A stretch of DNA of 64,000 nt, taken from the NCBI GenBank assembly GCA_023423405.1, contig JAFAFR010000023.1:1-64000 (forward strand). Direction: 5' to 3'. Source of the DNA: Bacteroidota bacterium. Its GTDB lineage: Bacteria > Bacteroidota > Bacteroidia > Chitinophagales > Chitinophagaceae. The stretch's first letter is position 1. The number at the start of each line of letters is the position of its first letter. Shown one piece after another: positions 18,763 to 27,317 of this stretch. A program made the translations under genes and the position numbers. Under the pieces are notes generated by a model. The model made no database searches, was not told the DNA's origin, and was given only the letters and a program-made list of their open reading frames with translations.

Positions 18763-19473
18763 ATGATGCGTGTATTACTGATTTCCGGATGCCTGGCTGC
18801 AGGCAGCACGGCCGCTTTCTGCCAAACAAAAAATTTCATTGACCAGCCCTATGTGCAGGTGCAGGCCAGGGCCGACAGCCTGGTGACGCCCAACCAGATC
18901 TTCATCCGTATACAAATTTCGGAACGCGACAGCAGGGATAAGATATCGCTGGAAGCGTCCGAAAATAAAATGATAAGCGCCCTGAAAAATATGGGCATTG
19001 ACGTGGAGCATAAGCTGCGCACCAGCGACCTGCTGAGCAACTACAAATCCTACCTGCTCAAGCAACGCGATGTGATCAAGTCGAAGCAATACCTGCTGGA
19101 AGTGGAAGATGCGCAAACTGCCAGCAAGGTATTCATGGGGCTGGAAGACCTGGATATTTCCAATACCGCTATTGATCATTTGGACCATACGGAGCTGGAA
19201 AGCATCCGCAATGCCTGCAGGGTAAAGGCGGTGCAGCAGGCGAAAGCAAGGGCCGAGTCGCTTACCAGTCCTTTATCCCAGTCGCTGGGACCTGCTATCC
19301 AGATCACTGACCAGCAGGAAATACAACCGGTTCCCGACAATATGCGCATGCGGATGTCGGACGTGGTGGTAACCGGTTACGGGGCTGCGCAGAACAAACT
19401 GGAACCGGCAAAGATCGACTTTGAGAAAATTCGGGTGTCCGTAGCCGTTGGAGTGGTGTTTGTGCTGAAATAG
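18763..19473 (+). CDS. SIMPL domain (DUF541) periplasmic protein
   Basis: A 236-residue exported protein of the SIMPL/DUF541 group. The start at 18763 (MMRVLLISGCLAAGS) gives a signal peptide ending near AFCQ; the frame is open upstream to 18691 but that extension lacks a signal. The SIMPL fold is recognisable from the VQVQARADSLVTPNQIF strand, the repeated Glu/Lys-rich helix (about 75-95) and the internal KARAESLTSPLSQSLG segment, ending in VSVAVGVVFVLK. The family is thought to act in the cell envelope, but no reaction is established. It follows the alpha-2-macroglobulin gene by 91 bases on the same strand and may be cotranscribed. The 20-base space downstream separates it from a convergent gene. 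Confidence 0.83.
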   Translation: MMRVLLISGCLAAGSTAAFCQTKNFIDQPYVQVQARADSLVTPNQIFIRIQISERDSRDKISLEASENKMISALKNMGIDVEHKLRTSDLLSNYKSYLLKQRDVIKSKQYLLEVEDAQTASKVFMGLEDLDISNTAIDHLDHTELESIRNACRVKAVQQAKARAESLTSPLSQSLGPAIQITDQQEIQPVPDNMRMRMSDVVVTGYGAAQNKLEPAKIDFEKIRVSVAVGVVFVLK

Positions 19474-19493
19474 ACTGGCTGCCTGCGCCGGTT

Positions 19494-20936
19494 TTAGAAT
19501 GGCAGCCTGATCCCGAAGATGTCGCTGAGCGCCCGCCGTGCAGCGTGGTAACCGCCCATGCCGTGCACGCCGCCGCCGGGAGGCGTGGAAGCCGAACAGA
19601 TATAAATGCCCCGGGCGGAACTGCGGTAGGGCGACCAGCGCAGGGCCGGCCGGGTGAAAAGCTGGCCCGCATCCAGTTGCCCGCCGTTGATGTCACCGCC
19701 CACATAGTTGGGGTTATAGGCTTCCATGGCTGCGGTATCCATCACATGCCGTGCGAGTATGCGTTCGCGGAAGCCGGGTGCAAAGCGTTCTATCTGGGCT
19801 TCAATGGCGGCACTGCGGTCCTCCCCTGATCCATTGGGCACATGGCAATAGGCCCAGAGGGTATGTTTGCCTTCGGGTGCGCGCGAGGGGTCGAAGAGGC
19901 TCTGCTGCGCCAGCAGCACAAAGGGTTTGTCTGGCAGTTGCCCTTTTGCAGTGGCGGCTTCCGCAGCAGCAATCTCTTCCAGGCTGCCGCCGATATGAAC
20001 GGTGCCCGCCTCGCGGCAGGCCGCTGCCCGGAAAGGTACCGGACCGTCGAGCGCCCAGTCCATTTTAAACACGCCCATGCCGTAGCGGTATTTTTCCAGT
20101 TGATGGCGATAAGTGGAAGAGAAGCGGTGGCCGGCGATGGCCAGCAGTTGCCGGGGACTGAGATCAAACAGTACGGCTTGTGAAGAAGGCAGGTCCTGCA
20201 GGCTGCGCACGGTGGTGCCGGTTTGAATAGTGCCGCCGATCGATTCGAAATAGCCGCCCAGTGCTTTTGCAATGGAGGCCGATCCACCAAGGGGCACGGG
20301 CCATCCTTTTATATGCGCTGCCGTCATCAGTACGATGCCGATAGCGGCCGTCAGCGGCGCTTCCAGTGGGCGGATGGAATGGGCTGCCATGCCGGCCCAC
20401 AATCCACGGGCATGTATACCCGTAAAGCGCCGGGCAATACTGGTGGCGGGTTGAATGGCTTTCCATCCGAAAGCGGCCAGGGCGAAAGGATTTCGCGGCC
20501 AGCCCAGGGGCCCGAGCACTTCGCGGTTAATGCTGTTCCAGTCCTCTATAACGGGGTGCAATAAACGCCGGTAGGCCGCGCCGTCTGTTCCCAGGGACGC
20601 GGCGGTTTGATCCAGCGATGCCGTCAGCACGGCCGCCGTGCCGTCGTCGAAGGGATGGGCTGCCGCCACGTCGGGATACAGATATTGAAGCCCGAAGTCT
20701 TCCAGCGGCAGGCTGCTGAAAAAAGGAGAAAGGGCGGCCATGGGGTGGATGGCGGAACAGATATCGTGTTGAAAACCGGGAAGCGTAAGGGCTGCCGTAC
20801 GCATGCCGCCGCCGATCTTGTCGTGGCTTTCTATCAGCAACACATCGATTCCCTGCTGCTGGAGGGTAATGGCTGCCGCCAGGCCGTTGGGGCCCGATCC
20901 CACTACAACTGCACCAAAATCCTTCTTTTCTTTCAT
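19494..20936 (-). CDS. FAD-dependent oxidoreductase, phytoene desaturase-like
   Basis: A 480-residue flavoprotein of the phytoene dehydrogenase/NAD(P)-FAD oxidoreductase group. ATG 20936 overlaps the stop of the preceding cstB-like gene by four bases (ATGA), so it is translationally coupled as the last gene of the operon. The N-terminus has the FAD dinucleotide motif VVVGSGPNGLAAA and the following acidic strand end VLLIESHDKIGGG. The C-terminus has the FAD-closing motif GGVHGMGGYHAAR. No signal peptide is visible, so it should act in the cytoplasm or on the inner face of the membrane. Its position after sulfur-related genes suggests oxidation or reduction of the imported product; the substrate is unknown. 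A carotenoid role is unlikely in this context. Confidence 0.85.
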   Translation of the reverse strand: MKEKKDFGAVVVGSGPNGLAAAITLQQQGIDVLLIESHDKIGGGMRTAALTLPGFQHDICSAIHPMAALSPFFSSLPLEDFGLQYLYPDVAAAHPFDDGTAAVLTASLDQTAASLGTDGAAYRRLLHPVIEDWNSINREVLGPLGWPRNPFALAAFGWKAIQPATSIARRFTGIHARGLWAGMAAHSIRPLEAPLTAAIGIVLMTAAHIKGWPVPLGGSASIAKALGGYFESIGGTIQTGTTVRSLQDLPSSQAVLFDLSPRQLLAIAGHRFSSTYRHQLEKYRYGMGVFKMDWALDGPVPFRAAACREAGTVHIGGSLEEIAAAEAATAKGQLPDKPFVLLAQQSLFDPSRAPEGKHTLWAYCHVPNGSGEDRSAAIEAQIERFAPGFRERILARHVMDTAAMEAYNPNYVGGDINGGQLDAGQLFTRPALRWSPYRSSARGIYICSASTPPGGGVHGMGGYHAARRALSDIFGIRLPF

Positions 20937-22402
20937 TGATGTGGCAGGTATTTCGTTACAGCCGGTCCCAGGTCGTAAACCGTATGTTGGGGCAGTAAAC
21001 GGGTCAGCATACTGCTTCCCAGGGCCGAACGATATCCTGATGCACAATGTACAACGATCGGTTTATTCAAAGGAATTTCCCTGTACCTGGCTACCAGCTC
21101 CTGCACAGGGATCAGCAGCGCATTGTCAAACAGTTTCGCGCCACGGGCTTCTTTTTCGGTACGCACATCAATAATCGTATAGTCGTTTGGGTTAGTAAGA
21201 ACCGTACCGGGCTCAACAAGGGGGAAGGGTGCGCCATTTTTCCCCGTGTAAACGAAGGCGCCGGCTATAAAAGACTCATAACCAATCTTGGCAATTTTCC
21301 GGCAGAGGCTGGCCAGGCTGGCGCGATCGGGGGCAGTGAGGTAAAAGGAATTGCCGGGCGCTACAATGTATCCCAGCCAGGTCTCAAATTTTGTTCCGTC
21401 CTGCAGGTTGTAAGAGCCGGGCAGAAACGCCGCCTTGAACGCCTGCTCCTCACGGGCATCAATGACCAGGGCGCCCGCGGGAGGGAGGAATCCATCTTTT
21501 TCCAGTGGTATTTTATTGAGGCTGCTTTCCAGTTTTGGCGCTCCTTTTATGTTCAGGAAAACGTCGTAGGGAAAATAGGCCGGCACGGGTGGCAGGTCTT
21601 TGAGCAGCATGTCTACAAAAGCCTGCTCCGACATGGGCTGGAAGGCGGGGTTCGATCTTTTTTCCTCCCCGATGGTGGAGGCGTCGGCGTTCCGCATGTT
21701 CTTTCCGCAAAGGGAACCTGCGCCATGGGCGGGGTAAAGAACCACGCCGTCTTCCAGCGGCGCAAATTTTTTCCAGACGGTATGGTACATCTGGCGGGCC
21801 AGCTTTTCCCTTTGCGACGCTAGGTTTCCTGAATACTCGCGGAGGTCGGGCCTTCCTACATCCCCGATCAGGAGCGAGTCGCCGGAGAACACGGCAACAT
21901 CTTTTCCCTCTGCTTCCAGCACCACGGAAATGCCGTCGGGCGCATGGCCGGGTGTATCCAATCCCCGGAAATAGATGCCCGGTGCGAGTTCGAGCCGGCT
22001 GTCCTGGTTAAAGGGAATAAAGGGGTAATCGGGCATCATAAATTTTGAAACATACACGGGAGCGCCCGACGCGTGATAGATCTCCAGGTGGCTGCTTACA
22101 AAATCGGCATGCGGGTGGGTTTCGATGATACCGGCAATAACGGCCTGCCGCTCCTTTGCAAAAGAATAATAGGGCTGGGGATCGCGACCGGGATCTACCA
22201 GGTAAATCTTTTTCCCAACCTGTATGGCATAAGAAAAGTGGGCCAGCCCTGCATCCCGGAACTGTTGCACTGACCAGTGTGCTTCCGGAATTTTTTTCCC
22301 CTGTGAACCAAGGCCTAATGTCAAGCCGCCCACAGGGGGCAGGAAGCTGGCCACACCCAATTTGCTCATCCTGGTGATAAAATTTCTTCTGTTCTGCTGC
22401 AT
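20933..22402 (-). CDS. Exported CstB-like persulfide dioxygenase-rhodanese fusion
   Basis: A 489-residue fusion. Residues 1-35 hold a twin-arginine-like leader (NRRNFITRMSKLG), suggesting export. Residues about 40-270 are an ETHE1-type metallo-beta-lactamase persulfide dioxygenase: THPHADF, TPGHAPDGI, FSGDSLLIGDVGRPDL and PAHGAGSLCG supply metal ligands and family motifs. A middle rhodanese-like domain (about 290-385) lacks a catalytic cysteine. The last domain is a rhodanese with catalytic Cys453 in VVHCASGYRS. The order dioxygenase, pseudo-rhodanese, rhodanese is that of CstB, which oxidises persulfides to thiosulfate. It is the sixth gene of the operon, seven bases after the unknown gene, and overlaps the next start. 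Export would place this chemistry in the periplasm, unlike typical cytoplasmic CstB. Confidence 0.88.
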   Translation of the reverse strand: MQQNRRNFITRMSKLGVASFLPPVGGLTLGLGSQGKKIPEAHWSVQQFRDAGLAHFSYAIQVGKKIYLVDPGRDPQPYYSFAKERQAVIAGIIETHPHADFVSSHLEIYHASGAPVYVSKFMMPDYPFIPFNQDSRLELAPGIYFRGLDTPGHAPDGISVVLEAEGKDVAVFSGDSLLIGDVGRPDLREYSGNLASQREKLARQMYHTVWKKFAPLEDGVVLYPAHGAGSLCGKNMRNADASTIGEEKRSNPAFQPMSEQAFVDMLLKDLPPVPAYFPYDVFLNIKGAPKLESSLNKIPLEKDGFLPPAGALVIDAREEQAFKAAFLPGSYNLQDGTKFETWLGYIVAPGNSFYLTAPDRASLASLCRKIAKIGYESFIAGAFVYTGKNGAPFPLVEPGTVLTNPNDYTIIDVRTEKEARGAKLFDNALLIPVQELVARYREIPLNKPIVVHCASGYRSALGSSMLTRLLPQHTVYDLGPAVTKYLPHQ

Positions 22403-22408
22403 ACTGTT

Positions 22409-23170
22409 TTATTGAATCACAAAATTCACTTTGTCTACCCCGGTATTGTGTGTTTGGGCATCATAGGCGAATACGGTGAAGCCATAACTTCCTTTTTCGG
22501 TTAGCTCTGCCCGTAAGCTGAAAATATTCGGTGTATCCGTGGGCTGCAGCCGCAGCTCCTTAAGAGGTTTGCCTTCTTTATACAGTATGCCAGTCACTTC
22601 AATGGCGTTGGCGTCCCAGGTGCCGCCTTTGGTGATGGTGCATCCGCAAAGCATGGTAAGGCTTACCTGCAGGTCAACCGCCAGCGGTTTTCCCTGGGGC
22701 AGACTAAGAAAGGCATGGGTAGTGGGTTGCAGGATATCGAGGATATAGCCGGGCAGTTCAATCACCAGCCCCTCGCCGTCGATGTGTTTCCCGGGAATGA
22801 GCCAAACCTGGGTGCTGCCGGTGATAGCGGCATTTTTTCGGCTGACCGGCGCCGTTACAACGATCTCAACCAGCACCGGTTCAGTTATGTCCAGCACCGC
22901 TTCGTACCCGGCGGTTTTTTCGTCGGTGAGCCGCTGGTTACGCTGGTGCGCGGTGGACATGATCAGCGGCGTGCTGCCCGAACTCCCGGTGGTAAGGCCT
23001 TTGGCCAGTGTTTCACCGGTAAGCGGATTCTTTATTTGTACAAAGGCGCCGCCAATACCGGTGCCGATAAATTTGGCGTCTTTGGCTTTTACCCGCACGA
23101 TCAGCCTGGTAGGCGTAGCGGCGGCCGTGAGCCCGCCCAGCAAGAGGAAGGCAAGGAAGATTTTTTTCAT
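22409..23170 (-). CDS. Secreted protein of unknown function in the SusCD/DoxX operon
   Basis: A 253-residue protein with a clear signal peptide (MKKIFLAFLLLGGLTAAA). I do not recognise the family. Predicted beta-rich segments alternate through the chain (RLIVRVKAKDAKFIG, VLVEIVVTAP, YGFTVFAYD), suggesting one or two immunoglobulin-like or transthyretin-like sandwiches. A CGC pair of cysteines sits in TMLCGCTITKGGTW, which could bind a metal or form a redox disulfide. The start overlaps the stop of the upstream doxX gene by four bases (ATGA), and the next gene follows after six bases, so it is firmly part of the operon. A periplasmic substrate-binding or sulfur-carrier role is possible but not shown. 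Confidence 0.8.
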   Translation of the reverse strand: MKKIFLAFLLLGGLTAAATPTRLIVRVKAKDAKFIGTGIGGAFVQIKNPLTGETLAKGLTTGSSGSTPLIMSTAHQRNQRLTDEKTAGYEAVLDITEPVLVEIVVTAPVSRKNAAITGSTQVWLIPGKHIDGEGLVIELPGYILDILQPTTHAFLSLPQGKPLAVDLQVSLTMLCGCTITKGGTWDANAIEVTGILYKEGKPLKELRLQPTDTPNIFSLRAELTEKGSYGFTVFAYDAQTHNTGVDKVNFVIQ

Positions 23171-24591
23171 GGTTTTGAAGAAGTTTGAATGGGGAAGGGA
23201 CGTTCAACGCGTTCCAGTTCCACGTGAAGGGTATCTTTTTTTTCAGTAAGACCGTCCAGTATGATGAGGCCCTCTGCCGGTCTTGTATATTGCCAGGTTA
23301 GTATCTGTGGTTTTTCCTTCGTCTTTTTGGAATTGCGCGCTTCTCCTTCTTCTCCGCCCTTGCGGTTTTTATCCTGCAGGCGCAGCACCTGTTTGGCGGT
23401 ATCCGCTTCGTAGTAGAGGAAACGCCTGCCACCGCCAATGCCGGCGAGCTCATACCGGCGTTCGAGGTTATTGGGATTGGGAGTTCCGTTGGCCAGGGAA
23501 ATTGAAAAAGGCTTGTTGACGCGGTATACCAGCGTGCCCCATTTCTCAAAGACAACATCCTGCCAGCGTACACTGTCTGCCGGGTTATAGGGCAGTTCTG
23601 CACCGTTCAGCAAAAAGCGCTTTACATTGTAATAGCCTGCGATGCCCGGCAGGGAAGGATTGACGGGTTCTTTGAGGTATCCTTCTTTATAATGTACATC
23701 GTAACGCAGCCAGGCATAGAGAAGGGTAAAGCTTCCCACTACCAGGATTTTTGTTCCGTAGTAGAGATATTTTTGCAGCGGCGTGTTCAGCGCGGGCGCG
23801 TATTGCAGCGTGGGAAGGTCTTCCTGCTTTACAAACAGTTTCCACAAACGGACCAGGTAAGGGATCAGCAGCAGGAGCGAGAACAATACAAAAAAGGAAC
23901 TGTACACATGTACGCCGCCATCGTAGGCGAGGTTGGCATGTGCAATGTTGAACAATACGCCTGCATTGATGATGGCGCCGAGGGCCGCAGTGGGCCGGAA
24001 GAACATCAATACGCCGCCAATCACCTCCACAAAGCCCAGCACAATTTCGTACCAGGTGCTTACGCCCACATGCTGCCAGTAGATCTTATAGGTGTTGTAG
24101 TCGCCCAGGTCGGTGAGCAGGTTGGAAAGCGGCGGATAGGGCATTTGCATGGGATATACTTTCAGGAAACCGAATGCGATCAGCCCTATTGCAATGCGAT
24201 AGCGGATGAGCACCTGCGTCCAGTAGTACAGCTTTTCATAGTTGATGCGGTCGTAGCGGCGGCCCAGCCAGGTCCACAGGGCCGCGCCACCCACAGCAAT
24301 ACCGCCGGCTACGGCCCAGGAGGCGTAGGCAGCCAGGCCCCAGCGACCCGATTCGGATGCCACCTGGAAAAAATTCGGCCGGTACCCCGACAGGGAAGAG
24401 AGATACCAGAAAAAACTCCGGGAGTTGAAGAACTGCTGGTACCAGCGTCCTTCCAGTGGAATTACAAATAAGAGGGTTAGCAGGAAAAGGGTGCGCACGA
24501 AGAATTTATAGGTCTCCGTCCATCTGCCGGTTTGCACCTGCTCAATTTCTCGGTGCGGAGGCATACGAAGGGTGGTGGTGAAGAAAGACAT
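23167..24591 (-). CDS. DoxX family membrane protein with C-terminal extension (copy 1)
   Basis: A 474-residue inner-membrane protein. The N-terminal 290 residues contain about six hydrophobic segments with a DoxX-type core (YRIAIGLIAFGFLKVYPMQ, then VLGFVEVIGGVLMFF). Residues about 300-474 form a polar domain shared with the neighbouring paralogue: both have an NGxELP segment and the RWxDxVFExW motif (here RWQDVVFEKWGT). A basic, low-complexity stretch (about 410-430) is unique to this copy. DoxX proteins form part of thiosulfate:quinone oxidoreductase in archaea and take part in sulfur redox systems elsewhere. Gene order, ten bases after copy 2 and overlapping the next gene, supports a two-subunit complex. 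The active residues are not identified. Confidence 0.83.
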   Translation of the reverse strand: MSFFTTTLRMPPHREIEQVQTGRWTETYKFFVRTLFLLTLLFVIPLEGRWYQQFFNSRSFFWYLSSLSGYRPNFFQVASESGRWGLAAYASWAVAGGIAVGGAALWTWLGRRYDRINYEKLYYWTQVLIRYRIAIGLIAFGFLKVYPMQMPYPPLSNLLTDLGDYNTYKIYWQHVGVSTWYEIVLGFVEVIGGVLMFFRPTAALGAIINAGVLFNIAHANLAYDGGVHVYSSFFVLFSLLLLIPYLVRLWKLFVKQEDLPTLQYAPALNTPLQKYLYYGTKILVVGSFTLLYAWLRYDVHYKEGYLKEPVNPSLPGIAGYYNVKRFLLNGAELPYNPADSVRWQDVVFEKWGTLVYRVNKPFSISLANGTPNPNNLERRYELAGIGGGRRFLYYEADTAKQVLRLQDKNRKGGEEGEARNSKKTKEKPQILTWQYTRPAEGLIILDGLTEKKDTLHVELERVERPFPIQTSSKP

Positions 24592-24600
24592 ACAGTTGAT

Positions 24601-25929
24601 TTAAATGGAAACTGGTTTTCTCCTGCCGGTATAGAGCAGGTATTTTTTGGGAACGCGACGCAGCAATACTGAAAGCGTATCGCCTGTTGCATTGGTGCCG
24701 GTGAGGCGAATGGTTTGGGTATCGGGACGTTCCACCCGTAAATGCAGGCTGTCGCCGGGGTATTGCGGATTGTAACCGGTGATGGAGTCGCCTGCCTGTT
24801 GGTAGCGGTAAAAATAACGGCTGCCATTTCCCAGCCATTCATAGCTGCGCGCCGCATCCTGTTGCAACCCAATCTCCGGTCTTTGTTCCGGTGCCGCATG
24901 TGGTTGGTTTTTACGAATGCTGAACGTATTCCATTCTTCAAAAACAAAGTCGCGCCAGCGGGTGCTGTCTGTAAGAGAAGGCGGCAGCTCGCGGCCATTG
25001 ATATGGAATTGCTCTGCCAGGTAGTAACCTGTTGCGCCTTCTAAACCCGGCGTTTTCGGATAGGGCCAGGAGTCGGACGCATAGCGGGCGAAAGCAAAAC
25101 CGGTAAGCAGCAGGCTGATGGAAAGGAAGGCTCCTTTAAGTGTGGTTCTCCAGCGGTTAGGCAACGGCGTTAGTTGAGGCCTGAACTGGTCGGACAGTGT
25201 TTTGGAACCGCTTACCAGCGCCCCATAAAAACGGGGGAAGTCGTATACCAGCAGGTAGGCTGCCAGTAGCAGCAGGTAAAGGCTGTATTCCTGGCTGCCC
25301 AGGTCGTAGGCGAAATTGACCAGCACAATATTGGCCAGCAGGAAGGCAAGGATGAAGGCGCCGAGCCCGGCTGTTCTGCGGATCAGCAGCAGAGCGGCTC
25401 CCAGCAATTCAAAAGCGCCCAGGGTCTGGCGATAGCCGGCCGAAGCCACTGCCGTGGAATGATAGTAGATTTTCCAGGGCAGAAAATCACCATAGGCTGT
25501 GTGCAGGTCACTGATAGCAGGAGCGGGTATCTGGAAGGGCAGCAGCAGCACCAGGCCCGATCCGATAAAGGCCCAGGCGAGGCGATAGCGGACAGCCACT
25601 CTTGTCCAGTAATAGCAGTCATCAAGCGGGTCTGTTTTGTGGCGGCGGATATAAGTCCAGCCCGCAGCGCCGGCCAGTGCAACCAGTGCTGCTATCAGCC
25701 ACCCGGTGAAAAGCGGGGCGCTGCCCGCACGCGGACCTTTGTACCCGATTTCAAACAGGGTTTGCAGTTTGGTCCAGTCGCCGGAAAACAGGGCCTGGTA
25801 ATAAGTGGGGTCCCAGGGTATGCTCAGGACCAGCAGGAAGAGAGCGGCCGCCCGGAAAGCGTAGGTGGTGGTCGCTTTCCAGGCGCTGCCGGTTTCAGGT
25901 GTTTGTACAGTTGGCATCTTATCAAACAT
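24601..25929 (-). CDS. DoxX family membrane protein with C-terminal extension (copy 2)
   Basis: A 442-residue paralogue of the adjacent gene. It has the same plan: an N-terminal helix after a short cytoplasmic lead, about six membrane segments including YRLAWAFIGSGLVLLLPFQ and GAFELLGAALLLI, then a soluble C-terminal domain from about residue 290 with NGRELPPS and RWRDFVFEEWNT. Divergence between the two copies is large, so the duplication is old and they probably have different roles, for example as two subunits. The start lies four bases after the susD stop. Together with the CstB-like protein it points to membrane-linked electron transfer from a sulfur substrate to quinone; this is inference from the family. 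Confidence 0.82.
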   Translation of the reverse strand: MFDKMPTVQTPETGSAWKATTTYAFRAAALFLLVLSIPWDPTYYQALFSGDWTKLQTLFEIGYKGPRAGSAPLFTGWLIAALVALAGAAGWTYIRRHKTDPLDDCYYWTRVAVRYRLAWAFIGSGLVLLLPFQIPAPAISDLHTAYGDFLPWKIYYHSTAVASAGYRQTLGAFELLGAALLLIRRTAGLGAFILAFLLANIVLVNFAYDLGSQEYSLYLLLLAAYLLVYDFPRFYGALVSGSKTLSDQFRPQLTPLPNRWRTTLKGAFLSISLLLTGFAFARYASDSWPYPKTPGLEGATGYYLAEQFHINGRELPPSLTDSTRWRDFVFEEWNTFSIRKNQPHAAPEQRPEIGLQQDAARSYEWLGNGSRYFYRYQQAGDSITGYNPQYPGDSLHLRVERPDTQTIRLTGTNATGDTLSVLLRRVPKKYLLYTGRRKPVSI

Positions 25930-25933
25930 TGGG

Positions 25934-27298
25934 TTAGTAACCTGGATTCTGGGGAAGGTTGGGATCTACCAGCACTTCGCCGTAAGGAATGGGCAGGAGC
26001 AGCTTATTGGGATCTGCAATGCCCAGCACCGTTTGTGCACGGCCGGTGCGCAGCAGGTCATACCAGCGGTGGTTTTCCAATGCGAACTCCACCTGGTTTT
26101 CTGCCTCTATGGCCGCTAATAATTCTTCCTGGGTAGTCGCTGTAGTGGGTTGCAGCCCCGCTCTTTTCCGGATCAGGTCCAGGTCGATTGTTGCGCCTGC
26201 CAGGTTTCCCAACTGCGCCCTCGCTTCTGCCCGTATCAATATAAGTTCGGCTATACGTATCAGGTAGGCGGGATCGGTTCCGCCGTTGGAAGCGATCCGG
26301 TAGTAGAGATTACCGAACCAGCTCTCCAGGTTATTGGCTGTTACCGCCAGCAGCAGGCTGTTGCGGTTACCACCCACGGCAGGGTCGTTGAGCAAAGCCA
26401 CTGTCTTGCTGGTGGGTTTGATCCAGCCCACGCCGCCTTTGGTGGTGGGCAGCCATTGGGAAGCCTGGTTATTGGTAAAAGTGGTGCTGTAGTAAAGCTC
26501 GAAAACCGACTCTTTCGTCGCCAGTGCATTGTTGGCGAAGAAAGCGCTGTAGGGTTGCAACAACTGGTAGTTCTGTACGTCGCCTATGAGTTTGGAAGCA
26601 TATTCTTCCGCCTTCGCCCACTCCTTCTGGTAGAGGTGATAGCGGGCCCGGAGCGCCCATACGGTTTTGCGGGTAGCCCTGATTCGGTTAACCGTTTCCG
26701 GTAGCAGCGTTTCGGCCTGCAGCAGGTCGGCTAAAACCTGTGCATAGGTTTCCTGTACGCTGGAACGTGGCAGGGTGGATTTGCCACCAGCGGAAGTGGT
26801 GGGCTCCAGCACCAGTTGCACGCCGCCCCAGGTGCGGGCCAGGTCAAAATAACCCAGCGCCCGCAGGAAATAGGCTTCTCCCAATAAGCCGTTGCGCACG
26901 GAATCGGTAAAGGTGCCGGTAAGCGATAAGCCGGGCACTTTGGCGATTACGTTGTTGGCCCTGTTGATGGTGTTGTAAATGGCCGACCAGGAAGTACCCA
27001 GTACACCGAGGTCTGCTTTCACATCGTGATTGGTCAACTGCTTATTGACGGTTTGTGAACCCGTGTATTCTATATTGTCCCCGCTGAAAAAACCAATGGT
27101 CTGGAAAGAGTAACCATAGTACCCGTTTGATGCCAGTTGGTTATAAATGCCTCTTACAGCGGTTTTGGCGGTGGCTTCGTCCACGATGGTAACATTGTCC
27201 GACACGTATTCCTTCGGTTGCACATCGAGGAACTTTTCGCAGGAGCTCAATGCCAGCGAAGCGGTTGCCAGGAGGCCGTATATATGTATTCCTTTCAT
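25934..27298 (-). CDS. SusD/RagB family substrate-binding lipoprotein (operon 1)
   Basis: A 454-residue outer-membrane lipoprotein that caps the SusC channel and captures substrate. The signal peptide ends in a lipobox (LALSSC, Cys20). The fold is indicated by the N-terminal TPR-like helices (about 40-230, with AYFLRALGYFDLARTWGG) and the conserved C-terminal region ALENHRWYDLLRTGRA, then LLPIPYGEVLVDPNLPQNPGY, typical of the RagB/SusD family. The length is a little shorter than most glycan-binding SusD proteins (about 500-550). It lies 19 bases after susC. No glycosidase accompanies it, so the ligand is probably not a polysaccharide. Confidence 0.93.
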   Translation of the reverse strand: MKGIHIYGLLATASLALSSCEKFLDVQPKEYVSDNVTIVDEATAKTAVRGIYNQLASNGYYGYSFQTIGFFSGDNIEYTGSQTVNKQLTNHDVKADLGVLGTSWSAIYNTINRANNVIAKVPGLSLTGTFTDSVRNGLLGEAYFLRALGYFDLARTWGGVQLVLEPTTSAGGKSTLPRSSVQETYAQVLADLLQAETLLPETVNRIRATRKTVWALRARYHLYQKEWAKAEEYASKLIGDVQNYQLLQPYSAFFANNALATKESVFELYYSTTFTNNQASQWLPTTKGGVGWIKPTSKTVALLNDPAVGGNRNSLLLAVTANNLESWFGNLYYRIASNGGTDPAYLIRIAELILIRAEARAQLGNLAGATIDLDLIRKRAGLQPTTATTQEELLAAIEAENQVEFALENHRWYDLLRTGRAQTVLGIADPNKLLLPIPYGEVLVDPNLPQNPGY

Positions 27299-27317
27299 CT
27301 TTCTTTTTTTGGTTGGG

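Noticed and set aside
19304..20564. Several plus- and minus-strand ORFs in the FAD oxidoreductase region
   Set aside because: Shadows of the high-GC coding frame; the FAD motifs fix the real frame.
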